The notes: generated by a model not told the origin, from the letters alone. Counted from the stretch's first letter, positions 1-6,585 are shown. The stretch: 7,155 bases of DNA from Anaerolineales bacterium (GCA_030668545.1 DAOUTT010000106.1:1-7155); one strand, 5' to 3'. A program made the numbers and translations.

Positions 1-141
1 CAGGGTGAAACCTTTGAGGGCTACGAGCGAACGATTGATGCGCATATCAAGAATTTGAGATCGAAGATAGAAACTGATCCAAAGAAACCCGTATTCATCG
101 AAACCGTATTCGGTATAGGTTATCGCTTCCGTGATGAGTGA
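1..141 (+). CDS. OmpR/PhoB-family response regulator, C-terminal fragment
   Basis: This is the last 46 codons of a gene that begins before the window; the reading frame is open from base 1 to a TGA at 139-141. The visible peptide contains RTIDAHIKNLRSKIE followed by FIETVFGIGYRF. This matches the end of the winged-helix DNA-binding domain of OmpR/PhoB regulators: the recognition-helix end with the (V/I)DxHIxxLRxKI pattern, then the beta-hairpin wing with GxGYRF. The protein would be a cytoplasmic transcription factor phosphorylated by its partner kinase. The receiver domain with the phospho-acceptor Asp lies outside the window and was not seen. The stop codon overlaps the start of the downstream histidine kinase, so the two are almost certainly cotranscribed, translationally coupled and cognate. 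The family is secure; the target genes are unknown. Confidence 0.93.
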   Translation, partial: QGETFEGYERTIDAHIKNLRSKIETDPKKPVFIETVFGIGYRFRDE

Positions 142-1516
142 CGCCAATCGACGCAGGGGTCTCAGTCTCGCCTGGAAACTGCTCTTTTCTTTCCTGACGG
201 TCGCGTTTGTTAGCATTGGAACCGTCGCCATCATCTCAAGCCAAACAACAGCGCGGGAAGTGCGTGGGTTCGTTCTCCACGGTGAGCAGTCGACGTACGC
301 CGTCATGTTGAAAGAACTTGAAGACTATTATCAGGATCATGATGGCTGGGAAAGCGTGCAGAGCATCTTGCCGGGGTCGGGGCAGAGAGGCCAATCCGGC
401 CAGGGCCAGGGAGCTGAGGGGGGTCGCAATACCCTGCTCGCCGATGGGTCTGGAGTAATCATCATCGGTCCACCCGACAGACAGGGTAGTAACTTGTCAC
501 TGGCGGAGCGTTCAAGTGCATTCCCTATTGAAGTGGACAACGAGGTTGTTGGTTATCTAGCGCCGATTGGATTAGGGTTTTCCAGTCCGGAAACCCAGTT
601 ATTCGAAGATCTTCAACGCGCCTTCTGGGTTGCATCTCTTATCGCTAGCGCCGTTGCCTTACTCCTCGGCGTATTGTTTGTTAAAGGCCTGCTTCGCCCG
701 GTGAATGAACTAACCGACGCCGCGCGGGCTGTGGCCGGTGGTGAACTAAGTCGGCGGGTCGAAATCCGCACTAGTGATGAAGTGGGCGAACTCTCGATGG
801 CTTTCAACCAGATGGCCGAGAACCTGGAGCTCTCAGAGGATCGCCGGAGAGAAATGACTGCAGACATCGCCCACGAACTGCGCAATCCTCTGGCGGTTAT
901 TAAGGCACGCTTAGAAGCGATCATTGATGGTGTTCACCCTCTTGAAGTTGAGAGCATCGAGCCCATTTTGGAGCAAAGTGAGTTGTTAAATCACCTCGTC
1001 GAAGACTTACGTACGTTAGCCCTGGCAGACGCTGGACAGCTTTCACTTGAGCTTTCGCGAACGGATCTGGGGCTCCTCGTCCAGAAAGTAGTAGAAACGT
1101 ATCGCCCTGAAGCACAAACAATTGGGGTTTCGCTTCTCGCCGATGTCCCACCGGAACCATCGATTTATGGAATGGTGGATGCCGTCCGCGTCGAACAGAT
1201 TCTGGGGAATCTGATCACGAACGCCCTCCGCTACACGCCTGAGGGGGGTAATGTGACCCTCCGTTTGCGGTATGACTCGCAGAGGTTAAAAGTCGTCTTG
1301 GAAGTGATCGATACCGGAGAGGGGATCCCCGTGCCGGATCTTGAGCGAGTTTTCGAGCGTTTATATCGTGTCGATCCCTCACGCTCACGCCAGGCTGGAG
1401 GATCTGGCCTCGGACTGGCTATCACCCGCAAGCTGGTCGAAGCGCATGATGGCACGATACACGCTGAAAACCGATCTGATGGCGGCGCTATCTTCAGAAT
1501 TGAGCTGCCGGGATGA
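134..1516 (+). CDS. BaeS-like membrane sensor histidine kinase (HAMP-HisKA-HATPase)
   Basis: A membrane-bound sensor kinase of 460 aa that autophosphorylates on His and passes the phosphate to the upstream response regulator. Domains in order: TM1 at about residues 13-35; an extracytoplasmic sensor region at 36-163; TM2 at 164-184; HAMP at about 186-232; a HisKA dimerisation helix with the H-box HELRNP (phospho-acceptor H247); and a HATPase_c domain. The ATPase domain has the N-box (N359, N363 in GNLITNALRYTP), G1 DTGEG at 393-397, the F-box region FERLYR and G2 GGSGLGLA at 422-429. All catalytic motifs are intact and the length is normal. The sensor region holds a Gly/Gln-rich low-complexity stretch (about 81-97), then a short LLADGSG...VVGYLAP segment as seen in BaeS-like sensors. 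I chose ATG at 134, which gives an ATGAGTGA overlap with the regulator's stop. GTG at 131 is an alternative, one codon longer. There is no strong Shine-Dalgarno sequence, in keeping with translational coupling. The stimulus is unknown. Confidence 0.95.
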   Translation: MSDANRRRGLSLAWKLLFSFLTVAFVSIGTVAIISSQTTAREVRGFVLHGEQSTYAVMLKELEDYYQDHDGWESVQSILPGSGQRGQSGQGQGAEGGRNTLLADGSGVIIIGPPDRQGSNLSLAERSSAFPIEVDNEVVGYLAPIGLGFSSPETQLFEDLQRAFWVASLIASAVALLLGVLFVKGLLRPVNELTDAARAVAGGELSRRVEIRTSDEVGELSMAFNQMAENLELSEDRRREMTADIAHELRNPLAVIKARLEAIIDGVHPLEVESIEPILEQSELLNHLVEDLRTLALADAGQLSLELSRTDLGLLVQKVVETYRPEAQTIGVSLLADVPPEPSIYGMVDAVRVEQILGNLITNALRYTPEGGNVTLRLRYDSQRLKVVLEVIDTGEGIPVPDLERVFERLYRVDPSRSRQAGGSGLGLAITRKLVEAHDGTIHAENRSDGGAIFRIELPG

Positions 1517-1540
1517 TTTATTATGGGAAGTAACTAAGCT

Positions 1541-1563
1541 GCGGCACGCGTTGTTCTTGCCGC
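1541..1563. repeat. Inverted repeat (hairpin) after the kinase gene
   Basis: A perfect 6-bp stem, GCGGCA (1541-1546) pairing with TGCCGC (1558-1563), around an 11-nt loop, lies 24 bp after the kinase stop. It is not followed by a T-run, so it is a poor intrinsic terminator. Its right arm coincides with the proposed -35 hexamer of the next gene's promoter, so it could instead be a regulator site. Confidence 0.4.
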
Positions 1564-1585
1564 GTCTCTGGGTTAAGTCTATAAT
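1557..1585 (+). promoter_or_regulatory. Sigma70-type promoter for the DHOD-like gene
   Basis: A perfect -10 TATAAT at 1580-1585 is preceded at the ideal 17-nt spacing by TTGCCG at 1557-1562, which matches the -35 consensus at 4 of 6 positions. Transcription would start near 1592, giving a leader of about 90 nt. That leader contains a small GAGCC/GGCTC hairpin (1641-1656) shortly before the ribosome binding site. Confidence 0.65.
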
Positions 1586-1668
1586 TTATCGAGAAAGATC
1601 CTGAGCACCCAGAATACGGATAAGTTACAACTTTCGTTTTGAGCCGATACAGGCTCTCACAATTTCTT

Positions 1669-1675
1669 GGAGAGG
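1669..1675 (+). promoter_or_regulatory. Ribosome binding site that fixes the DHOD-like start
   Basis: GGAGAGG lies 5 nt before ATG 1681. It selects this ATG over the in-frame upstream TTG at 1639, which has no comparable site. Confidence 0.8.
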
Positions 1676-1680
1676 ACATC

Positions 1681-2682
1681 ATGGCTGACCTGACAACCAC
1701 CTACATGGGATTGAAGCTGAAGAACCCGATCGTTCCCTCGGCTTCACCGTTATCCCGCGAGATCGACGATATCAAAGCCCTGGAGGACGCCGGCGCCTCC
1801 GCCGTCGTTATGTACTCACTCTTCGAGGAGCAGATTGCGCTCGAAACGGGCGAACTATCTCATCTGCTCTCCGATGGCTCGTTGAGCCTGGCTGATGCAA
1901 GCACCTACTTTCCGCATAAGCAGGATTACATACGCGATCCGGACAGCTATGTTGAGCATTTACGCAAAGCAAAGGAGTCCGTTGATATCCCCATCATCGC
2001 CAGCATGAACGGCACGAGTAAGGGCGGATGGTTGGATTATGCGCAGAAAATCGAGCAGGCGGGGGCGGATGGATTGGTGCTCAACGTCTACTTCATCCCC
2101 ACAACCGATACGCTTTTTGGACTCGACATTGAGACACTCTATCTGGACATTCTCCGCGCGGTGAAAGAGAAGGTCAGTATGCCGGTTGCGGTTAAGCTGA
2201 GCCCGTTCTTCAGCGCCTTGCCGAATTTTACTTCCCGGCTAGCCGATGAAGGGGCAGATGCGCTGGTGCTATTCAACCGTTTTTATCAGCCGGACATCGA
2301 TGTCAGTAAGAAAGATATCAAACCACATCTAAGTCTTAGTCGGCCGGAGGACATTCTTCTCCCGCTGCGTTGGATCGCAATTCTCTACGATCAGGTTGAT
2401 TGCTCGCTGGCGTTGACAAGCGGTGTGCACAGCGGCAAGGGTGTGATGAAGGCAATCCTGGCCGGGGCAGATATTGCCAATGTCTGTTCGGTTCTCTTGA
2501 AGGAGGAAGGTATAGCGCCTCTAAAGGGAATCATCGCTGATTTTGAAGCGCTGGTGGAGGTGTTTGGGGAAGACTCGCTAGAGAATTTGCGTGGGTCGCT
2601 CAGCCTTGAGAACTACGTAGAACCGGCAGCTTTCGAGCGCTCGAGTTACATCAAGCTTCTGCAAGGATTCGGGCGTATCTAA
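1681..2682 (+). CDS. Dihydroorotate dehydrogenase-like FMN protein (catalytic Cys absent)
   Basis: A 333-aa TIM-barrel flavoprotein related to class 1 dihydroorotate dehydrogenase. The N-terminal LTTTYMGLKLKNPIVPSASP is the usual class 1 opening. FMN/substrate-type elements seen are ASMNG (107-111), VKLSPFF with K172, LFNRF with N199, and a C-terminal phosphate-binding stretch LTSGVHSGKGVMKAILAGA (245-263). In true class 1 enzymes the active-site loop reads NxSCPN with a catalytic Cys (Ser in class 2). Here the equivalent is NVYFIPTT (135-142), with no Cys or Ser at that point. This places it in the known DHOD-like subgroup (CDD cd04739, from memory), described as keeping the FMN site but lacking catalytic residues. 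It should not be called pyrD: a different oxidoreductase role, or none, is as likely. No pyrimidine gene is adjacent, and the gene has its own promoter and a downstream hairpin, so it appears monocistronic. The protein is cytoplasmic, with no signal peptide. The start is set by GGAGAGG at 1669-1675. Confidence 0.9.
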   Translation: MADLTTTYMGLKLKNPIVPSASPLSREIDDIKALEDAGASAVVMYSLFEEQIALETGELSHLLSDGSLSLADASTYFPHKQDYIRDPDSYVEHLRKAKESVDIPIIASMNGTSKGGWLDYAQKIEQAGADGLVLNVYFIPTTDTLFGLDIETLYLDILRAVKEKVSMPVAVKLSPFFSALPNFTSRLADEGADALVLFNRFYQPDIDVSKKDIKPHLSLSRPEDILLPLRWIAILYDQVDCSLALTSGVHSGKGVMKAILAGADIANVCSVLLKEEGIAPLKGIIADFEALVEVFGEDSLENLRGSLSLENYVEPAAFERSSYIKLLQGFGRI

Positions 2683-2779
2683 CGCCGAAATTGCAGGCAG
2701 CTAAGATTACCAGTTTCTTTGTTTTTGTTTGGAATTACACCTTCTAAAGGTGAACTGAAGTAGATCCAATTTGGGAGAA

Positions 2780-2823
2780 GAAAGGAACAACTCCGAATCA
2801 TAGATGTTCGGAGTTGTCCTTTT
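2780..2823. terminator. Shared bidirectional intrinsic terminator
   Basis: A long stem pairs 2780-2797 with 2807-2823, with one bulged A at 2786 and a 9-nt loop (2798-2806). The core CAACTCCGAA/TTCGGAGTTG is perfect. On the + strand the stem ends in CCTTTTAATTT, a T-rich tail. On the - strand it is followed by TTCCTTTCTTC, a weaker T-rich tail. It lies between the convergent DHOD-like gene and uvrB and reaches into the uvrB stop codon (2822-2824), so it can serve both genes. The rest of 2683-2779 shows no gene or other signal. Confidence 0.8.
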
Positions 2824-4864
2824 AATTTCGGATTTCACCGGATAGGATGCGTGCCCTCTGCCAGGGAGGCAGATCCTCTTTTTCGGCGAGCACTTCTCGC
2901 AGTTCGAAGATTTGGTCACGAAGAGCTGCCGCTTTCTCAAACTCAAGTGTTTCCGCAGAATGATGCATTTGCTTTTCAAGCTCATTAATGAGCCGCACGA
3001 GTTCGTCTTTTGGAAGTGTCTCTGGAGTCACTGCCCTGTATTCTCCGGTTTGTTCGGCGACTGCTCTTGATGTGATTTGATCGGTCAGATCGCGGATTTC
3101 TTTGATGATGCTCATGGGCTCTATGCCGTGCTCTTCGTTATAGGCAGTCTGCTTCTTTCGCCGCCGTTCGGTCTCGTCGATCGCAAAGCGCATCGAATTG
3201 GTAATCCTGTCGGCATACATGATGACGCGGCCATTGATGTGCCGGGAGGCACGGCCGATCGTTTGTATGAGGGAAGTGCCAGATCGCAAGAAACCTTCCT
3301 TATCGGCATCGAGGATGGCGACCAGTGAAACCTCTGGAAGATCCAAACCCTCACGCAGAAGATTGATCCCCACGACAACATCAAATACCCCCAGGCGTAA
3401 ATCACGTAAGATGGCCACACGCTCGATGGTGTCGACCTCTGAATGAAGATAGTGGACCTTGATGTCAAGTTCGAGGATGTAATCGGAGAGGTCCTCCGCC
3501 ATTCGTTTCGTCAGTGTAGTCACTAGGACCCGCTCGCCAATTTCAACTCGGCGGCGTATTTCGCCCACAAGATTGTCTATTTGGCCCTCAATGGGGCGAA
3601 TTTCGATTTCGGGGTCGACCAATCCTGTAGGGCGGATGATCTGCTCGACCACTTGCGTGGCCTTCTCGAGCTCATAGGGGCCGGGTGTGGCGGATGTGTA
3701 AATGACCTGCCCGATTCGGGTCTCGAATTCATCGAAGGAGAGCGGTCGATTATCAAGGGCTGACGGCAATCGGAATCCGAAATCTACCAGTGTACCTTTA
3801 CGCGACAAGTCACCGGCGAACATCCCCCGCACCTGAGGGATGGTCATATGGCCTTCATCGATGATGAGGAGAAAATCCGGGGGGAAGTAATCGATCAATG
3901 TCCATGGCGGTGATCCCGCCGAGCGTTGGTCGAGATGGCGGGAGTAGTTTTCGATACCGGAGCAGTAACCCACCTCTCGCAGCATCTCGAGATCGTACAA
4001 AGTGCGTTGTTCGAGACGCTGGGCTTCAAGCAGTTTCTCGTTTGATCTTAGATGAGCCAATTGATCTTGTAGCTCGACCTCAATGTCTCTAATTGCAGCC
4101 TCTAACTTCTCGCTATCAGTGATGAAGTGCTTTGCGGGAAAGACGCTGGCTTTGGGGAGATCGCGCAGGAGTTCACCGGTGAGCGGGGCAAAGCGGGTGA
4201 TGCGCTCGAGTTCGTCTCCGAAAAAGCTCAGCCGTAGGCCCAGCTCCTCATACGCTGGGAGGATCTCAAGAGTGTCTCCGCGTACCCTGAACACTCCGGG
4301 TTTCAGTTCCATATCGTTGCGTTGGTAATGGCTTTCAACAAGCTGGCGCAGGAGCGCATCGCGACGATAGCGAGATCCCACTTCTAGATTAATGACAATC
4401 TGGCCGTATGCCTCCGGGTTTCCAATGCCGTATATACAGGAAACGGAAGCCACAACAATTACATCTCGGCGCGAGACAACAGAGGCTGTTGTGCTGAGCC
4501 TTAGGCGGTCTATCTCCTCGTTGATATGTGTTTCTTTTTCGATATAGAGGTCATGCTTGGGAACATACGCCTCGGGTTGGTAGTAGTCGTAGTAGGAGAC
4601 GAAGTACTCGACGGCATTCTCTGGAAAGAACGATTTAAACTCCGCATACAGCTGTGCGGCCAGGGTTTTATTGTGGGCTAAGATCAGGGCGGGGCGTTGT
4701 GTTCTGGCGATCACATTGGCAATAGCGAAGGTTTTTCCCGTGCCTGTTGCGCCGAGAAGCACCTGATGCTTATCGCCGCGCTCCAAACCATGCAGGAGTT
4801 GTTCGATCGCCTCCGGCTGGTCCCCGGTCGGCTGGTAGGGTGCATGCAGTAGAAATTCATTCAT
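2822..4864 (-). CDS. uvrB: UvrABC excinuclease subunit B (UvrB)
   Basis: UvrB is the damage-verifying helicase-like subunit of nucleotide excision repair: UvrA loads it, and it then recruits UvrC for the dual incisions. The protein is full length at 680 aa (E. coli 673). Visible motifs in order: N-terminal FLLHAPYQPTGDQPEAI; Walker A GATGTGKT (38-45); the damage-probing beta-hairpin region with YYDYYQPEAYVP (91-102) and YIEKETHIN (107-115); ASVSCIYG (139-146); Walker B region FLLIIDEGH (331-339); TSATPG (390-395); GINLLREGLDLPEV (499-512); motif VI QTIGRASR (534-541); and a C-terminal UVR motif (about 624-658) that contacts UvrC. Unusual residues: the normal DESH is DEGH here, and RAARN is RASRH. 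The Walker B acidic pair D336/E337 and the motif VI arginines R538/R541 are kept, so the protein is probably active. The ATG at 4864 agrees with the family N-terminus, but no clear Shine-Dalgarno sequence precedes it. It has its own promoter and a probable LexA site, and is separated from the upstream PHP gene by 98 bp. Confidence 0.98.
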   Translation of the reverse strand: MNEFLLHAPYQPTGDQPEAIEQLLHGLERGDKHQVLLGATGTGKTFAIANVIARTQRPALILAHNKTLAAQLYAEFKSFFPENAVEYFVSYYDYYQPEAYVPKHDLYIEKETHINEEIDRLRLSTTASVVSRRDVIVVASVSCIYGIGNPEAYGQIVINLEVGSRYRRDALLRQLVESHYQRNDMELKPGVFRVRGDTLEILPAYEELGLRLSFFGDELERITRFAPLTGELLRDLPKASVFPAKHFITDSEKLEAAIRDIEVELQDQLAHLRSNEKLLEAQRLEQRTLYDLEMLREVGYCSGIENYSRHLDQRSAGSPPWTLIDYFPPDFLLIIDEGHMTIPQVRGMFAGDLSRKGTLVDFGFRLPSALDNRPLSFDEFETRIGQVIYTSATPGPYELEKATQVVEQIIRPTGLVDPEIEIRPIEGQIDNLVGEIRRRVEIGERVLVTTLTKRMAEDLSDYILELDIKVHYLHSEVDTIERVAILRDLRLGVFDVVVGINLLREGLDLPEVSLVAILDADKEGFLRSGTSLIQTIGRASRHINGRVIMYADRITNSMRFAIDETERRRKKQTAYNEEHGIEPMSIIKEIRDLTDQITSRAVAEQTGEYRAVTPETLPKDELVRLINELEKQMHHSAETLEFEKAAALRDQIFELREVLAEKEDLPPWQRARILSGEIRN

Positions 4865-4882
4865 CGGCGGTCTCGTGGGTAT

Positions 4883-4896
4883 CGAACATATGTGCT
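4883..4896 (-). promoter_or_regulatory. Probable LexA (SOS) operator of uvrB
   Basis: The + strand reads CGAACATATGTGCT, matching the Gram-positive-type LexA/DinR box CGAAC-N4-GTTCG at 12 of 14 positions of the palindrome CGAACATATGTTCG. It overlaps the predicted transcription start, just downstream of the -10 element, a position where a repressor would block initiation. uvrB is a classic SOS gene, so site and target agree. Binding was not tested. Confidence 0.7.
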
Positions 4897-4900
4897 GGTA

Positions 4901-4909
4901 ATTATATCA
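4901..4909 (-). promoter_or_regulatory. Extended -10 promoter of uvrB
   Basis: Read on the - strand the sequence is TGATATAAT: a perfect TATAAT (4901-4906) with the TG of an extended -10 one base upstream. At 17 nt upstream there is only a weak -35 (GCGACC), which is tolerable for an extended -10 promoter. The predicted start near 4894 gives a leader of about 30 nt. Confidence 0.65.
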
Positions 4910-4962
4910 TGTGCGCGGATCCAGGTCGCCTAACATACAGGCTCAAAAAGTTTTGTTGGAGG

Positions 4963-6033
4963 TTATTTGGAGGTGATGTAAATAGGGTTGCTGAAGATCC
5001 AGCCGCGCAACTTCCCCTTATATCGAAGATAAACTTCGGCGCGGTACACCCCTGGCTGATTGACAGTGTGCACCGCGGTCTCCTGGTAGTCCCAGCGGTG
5101 AATTTCCTCGCCATCATGCAATAAGCGGATCTCTGCCCGCTTCGGGACGCTGATCTTCAGCGTGACACCAAAGCGAATCTCAGTCGTATCGCCCATTTCG
5201 AATTCACCTTTTTCTCCTTGGGCGGTAAATCGAAAACCACGAGTTGAGGAGGGGAGGTCATACCCTACGAAGCAGTGACCCTCTCGAATGGCGTGAAACA
5301 AGCGTCTTCGGTCGATCTCGGAATCTCCTGTCAGAGGCTCACGCAGGAGCACGTGCGTATTAACTGTCCTGAAGAGGAATTCATAGGGGAAGATTGTACG
5401 TTTTAGTGGGCCTAGACTTACGGGCATGGCGTGGGCATCTGTTCCCCCAATGGCGACGATCTTCTTACCAGAAGCGAGTAGGCGATCCCAGCGTTCGAGA
5501 ACGCCCGGGTAAGGTCCGGAGGCAACCAACGTAGGATTGTACGCATACCAGATCGAGCGAGGCAGCGAGGTCAGGAGCCCTTTGAATTCGCTCATGAAGT
5601 TCCATAATTCCAATCCAGTGAAACCGGTTACGTCCCAATCAACCCAGGAGAGGTCATCTTCATTGAATGCGGGCGCGGCAGGGTCGGCCGGGTGGGCGAT
5701 AAACGATAGCCCCCCCTCCTGGGTGACAGCGTTCACCAATCCCTGTGGATCACGGGCGCGGGGAGCGAGTTCGCAGTGTGTTTCGTAGACCAATAAGTGG
5801 TTCTTTTGAGGTTCTCGTGCCTGGTCGTGGATCTCCTCTCCCGTCAATAGGAGAACTCGCTGACGGTCAAGGTAACGGTATCCATCCATCCCACCGACCC
5901 AGACATTGTGGTCCGTGACGACGACAAAATCGAGACCGGCCTCGATAGCCGCGAGGGCGATATCCTCATGGCTGCCATGTCCATCAGAATAGCGTGTGTG
6001 TGTATGCAAGTTGCCGACGTATTCGTGTGCCAC
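4963..6033 (-). CDS. PHP-domain metallohydrolase with C-terminal beta-rich domain
   Basis: A cytoplasmic 356-aa protein with no signal peptide. Its N-terminal two-thirds is a PHP (polymerase and histidinol phosphatase) metal-dependent phosphoesterase domain. The metal-ligand motifs are all visible: NLHTHTRYSDG (8-18, with H10, H12 and D17), VVTDHN (38-43, H42), TGEEIH (64-69, E67), NHLLVY (H79), FIAHPAD (H114) and GGTDAH (196-201, D199 and H201). This set normally binds two or three metal ions and hydrolyses phosphoester bonds. Residues about 265-356 form a beta-rich tail ending in WIFSNPIY, a recurrent ending in stand-alone PHP proteins. The architecture recalls proteins labelled CehA/McbA-family metallohydrolase, but the substrate cannot be told from sequence. 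It is not a DNA polymerase PHP domain or histidinol phosphatase by context. The start is GTG at 6033, supported by AAGGA 5 nt upstream. It follows a small unknown gene by 40 bp, so the two are probably cotranscribed. Confidence 0.9.
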   Translation of the reverse strand: MAHEYVGNLHTHTRYSDGHGSHEDIALAAIEAGLDFVVVTDHNVWVGGMDGYRYLDRQRVLLLTGEEIHDQAREPQKNHLLVYETHCELAPRARDPQGLVNAVTQEGGLSFIAHPADPAAPAFNEDDLSWVDWDVTGFTGLELWNFMSEFKGLLTSLPRSIWYAYNPTLVASGPYPGVLERWDRLLASGKKIVAIGGTDAHAMPVSLGPLKRTIFPYEFLFRTVNTHVLLREPLTGDSEIDRRRLFHAIREGHCFVGYDLPSSTRGFRFTAQGEKGEFEMGDTTEIRFGVTLKISVPKRAEIRLLHDGEEIHRWDYQETAVHTVNQPGVYRAEVYLRYKGKLRGWIFSNPIYITSK

Positions 6034-6038
6034 AACTG

Positions 6039-6043
6039 TCCTT
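6039..6043 (-). promoter_or_regulatory. Ribosome binding site supporting the GTG start of the PHP gene
   Basis: On the - strand AAGGA lies 5 nt before GTG 6033. The next in-frame residues (AHEYVGNLHTH) place the PHP motif at the usual distance from the N-terminus, so this non-ATG start is preferred. Confidence 0.75.
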
Positions 6044-6073
6044 AGATTCGATGTATCTTTTGGAGACCGATCG

Positions 6074-6568
6074 TTACTTTTCTTTTCCGTTTTCCCGATT
6101 GCGTCCTGCGTCGCTGGGAGTGATCAACTGCGCGCCGACTTGGGCACAAACTCCGATGAGTTGTTGGCGTTGTGCAGGAGAGAGCGGAGCGAGGTGGGTT
6201 ACAACAAGCTCAACCTGTTCACGAAGCAGGTGATCGAGGAGTGTGCGCCATCTGCTTCCTGCAGGTTTTTCATCGATTAAAACACTGAGTTTATCTGGAT
6301 CATATGGACCGATGATGTCCTCTAGTTCTCGTTTAAAATCATTATCGAAACGAAGCCAGCGAAAAAATGGTCCCGTTTCAGAGACTTCAAGGGGGTGGCG
6401 GTCGATGATATATACAATGATCGGTTTAATATTAGACAATGTTCTTTCCAACAGTCGAAATGATTCCTTATGTGTATCAAAGCTTAGCACAAGGATGCTG
6501 TGGAAGCAACGGTTTACAAAGACCCCATGAGGATGCGCCCGCTCCGAACATTTGTTCTTGATCAACAT
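6074..6568 (-). CDS. Hypothetical protein, faintly resolvase-like, no catalytic residues
   Basis: I do not recognise a named family. From ATG 6568 the protein is 164 aa, with no signal peptide or membrane segment. Residues about 46-56 (NIKPIIVYIID) look like a first beta strand. The later stretch IDEKPAGSRWRTLLDHLL (98-115), VELVVTHLAPLSPAQ (119-133) and VGAQLITP (144-151) follows the layout of a serine-recombinase catalytic domain (DxxxSGxxxxRPxLxxLL, then DxVVVxxLDRLSR). The N-terminal catalytic Ser context and the LDRLxR arginines are absent (LAPLSP here), so recombinase activity is unlikely. The C-terminus is charged (NRENGKEK). The start is uncertain: ATG 6568 has no Shine-Dalgarno sequence. 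TTG 6439, with GGAAAG 4 nt upstream, would give 121 aa beginning right at the first strand. TTG 6571 would add one residue. It lies 40 bp before the PHP gene on the same strand and is probably in its operon. The resolvase link is an eye-level impression. Confidence 0.65.
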   Translation of the reverse strand: MLIKNKCSERAHPHGVFVNRCFHSILVLSFDTHKESFRLLERTLSNIKPIIVYIIDRHPLEVSETGPFFRWLRFDNDFKRELEDIIGPYDPDKLSVLIDEKPAGSRWRTLLDHLLREQVELVVTHLAPLSPAQRQQLIGVCAQVGAQLITPSDAGRNRENGKEK

Positions 6569-6585
6569 CAATGTGAATACTTAAC

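Noticed and set aside
1341..1604. 87-codon + strand ORF crossing the end of the kinase gene
   Set aside because: It lies out of frame over the intact ATP-binding domain of the kinase and resembles no family.
1641..1656. GAGCC/GGCTC hairpin in the DHOD-like leader as a riboswitch
   Set aside because: It is a single 5-bp stem with a 6-nt loop. The leader of about 90 nt shows no conserved riboswitch core that I can recognise.
1639..1680. TTG at 1639 as the start of the DHOD-like gene (14 extra residues)
   Set aside because: There is no ribosome binding site before it. ATG 1681 has GGAGAGG at ideal spacing and matches the family N-terminus.
2707..2985. 92-codon - strand ORF overlapping the uvrB 3' end
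   Set aside because: It is in another frame of the same strand over the conserved UVR motif and the terminator; its composition is not protein-like.
4928..4942. GCCT/AGGC hairpin between the PHP gene and uvrB as a terminator
   Set aside because: The stem is only 4 bp with a 7-nt loop, and no T-run follows it on the - strand.
4747..5124. 125-codon + strand ORF across the uvrB/PHP junction
   Set aside because: It is antisense to the 5' end of uvrB, the uvrB promoter and the 3' end of the PHP gene. It has no motif and no ribosome binding site.
5996..6530. Several + strand ORFs opposite the PHP start and the small unknown gene
   Set aside because: They have no ribosome binding sites or recognisable domains. 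The - strand frame fits the operon layout and gives more protein-like sequence.
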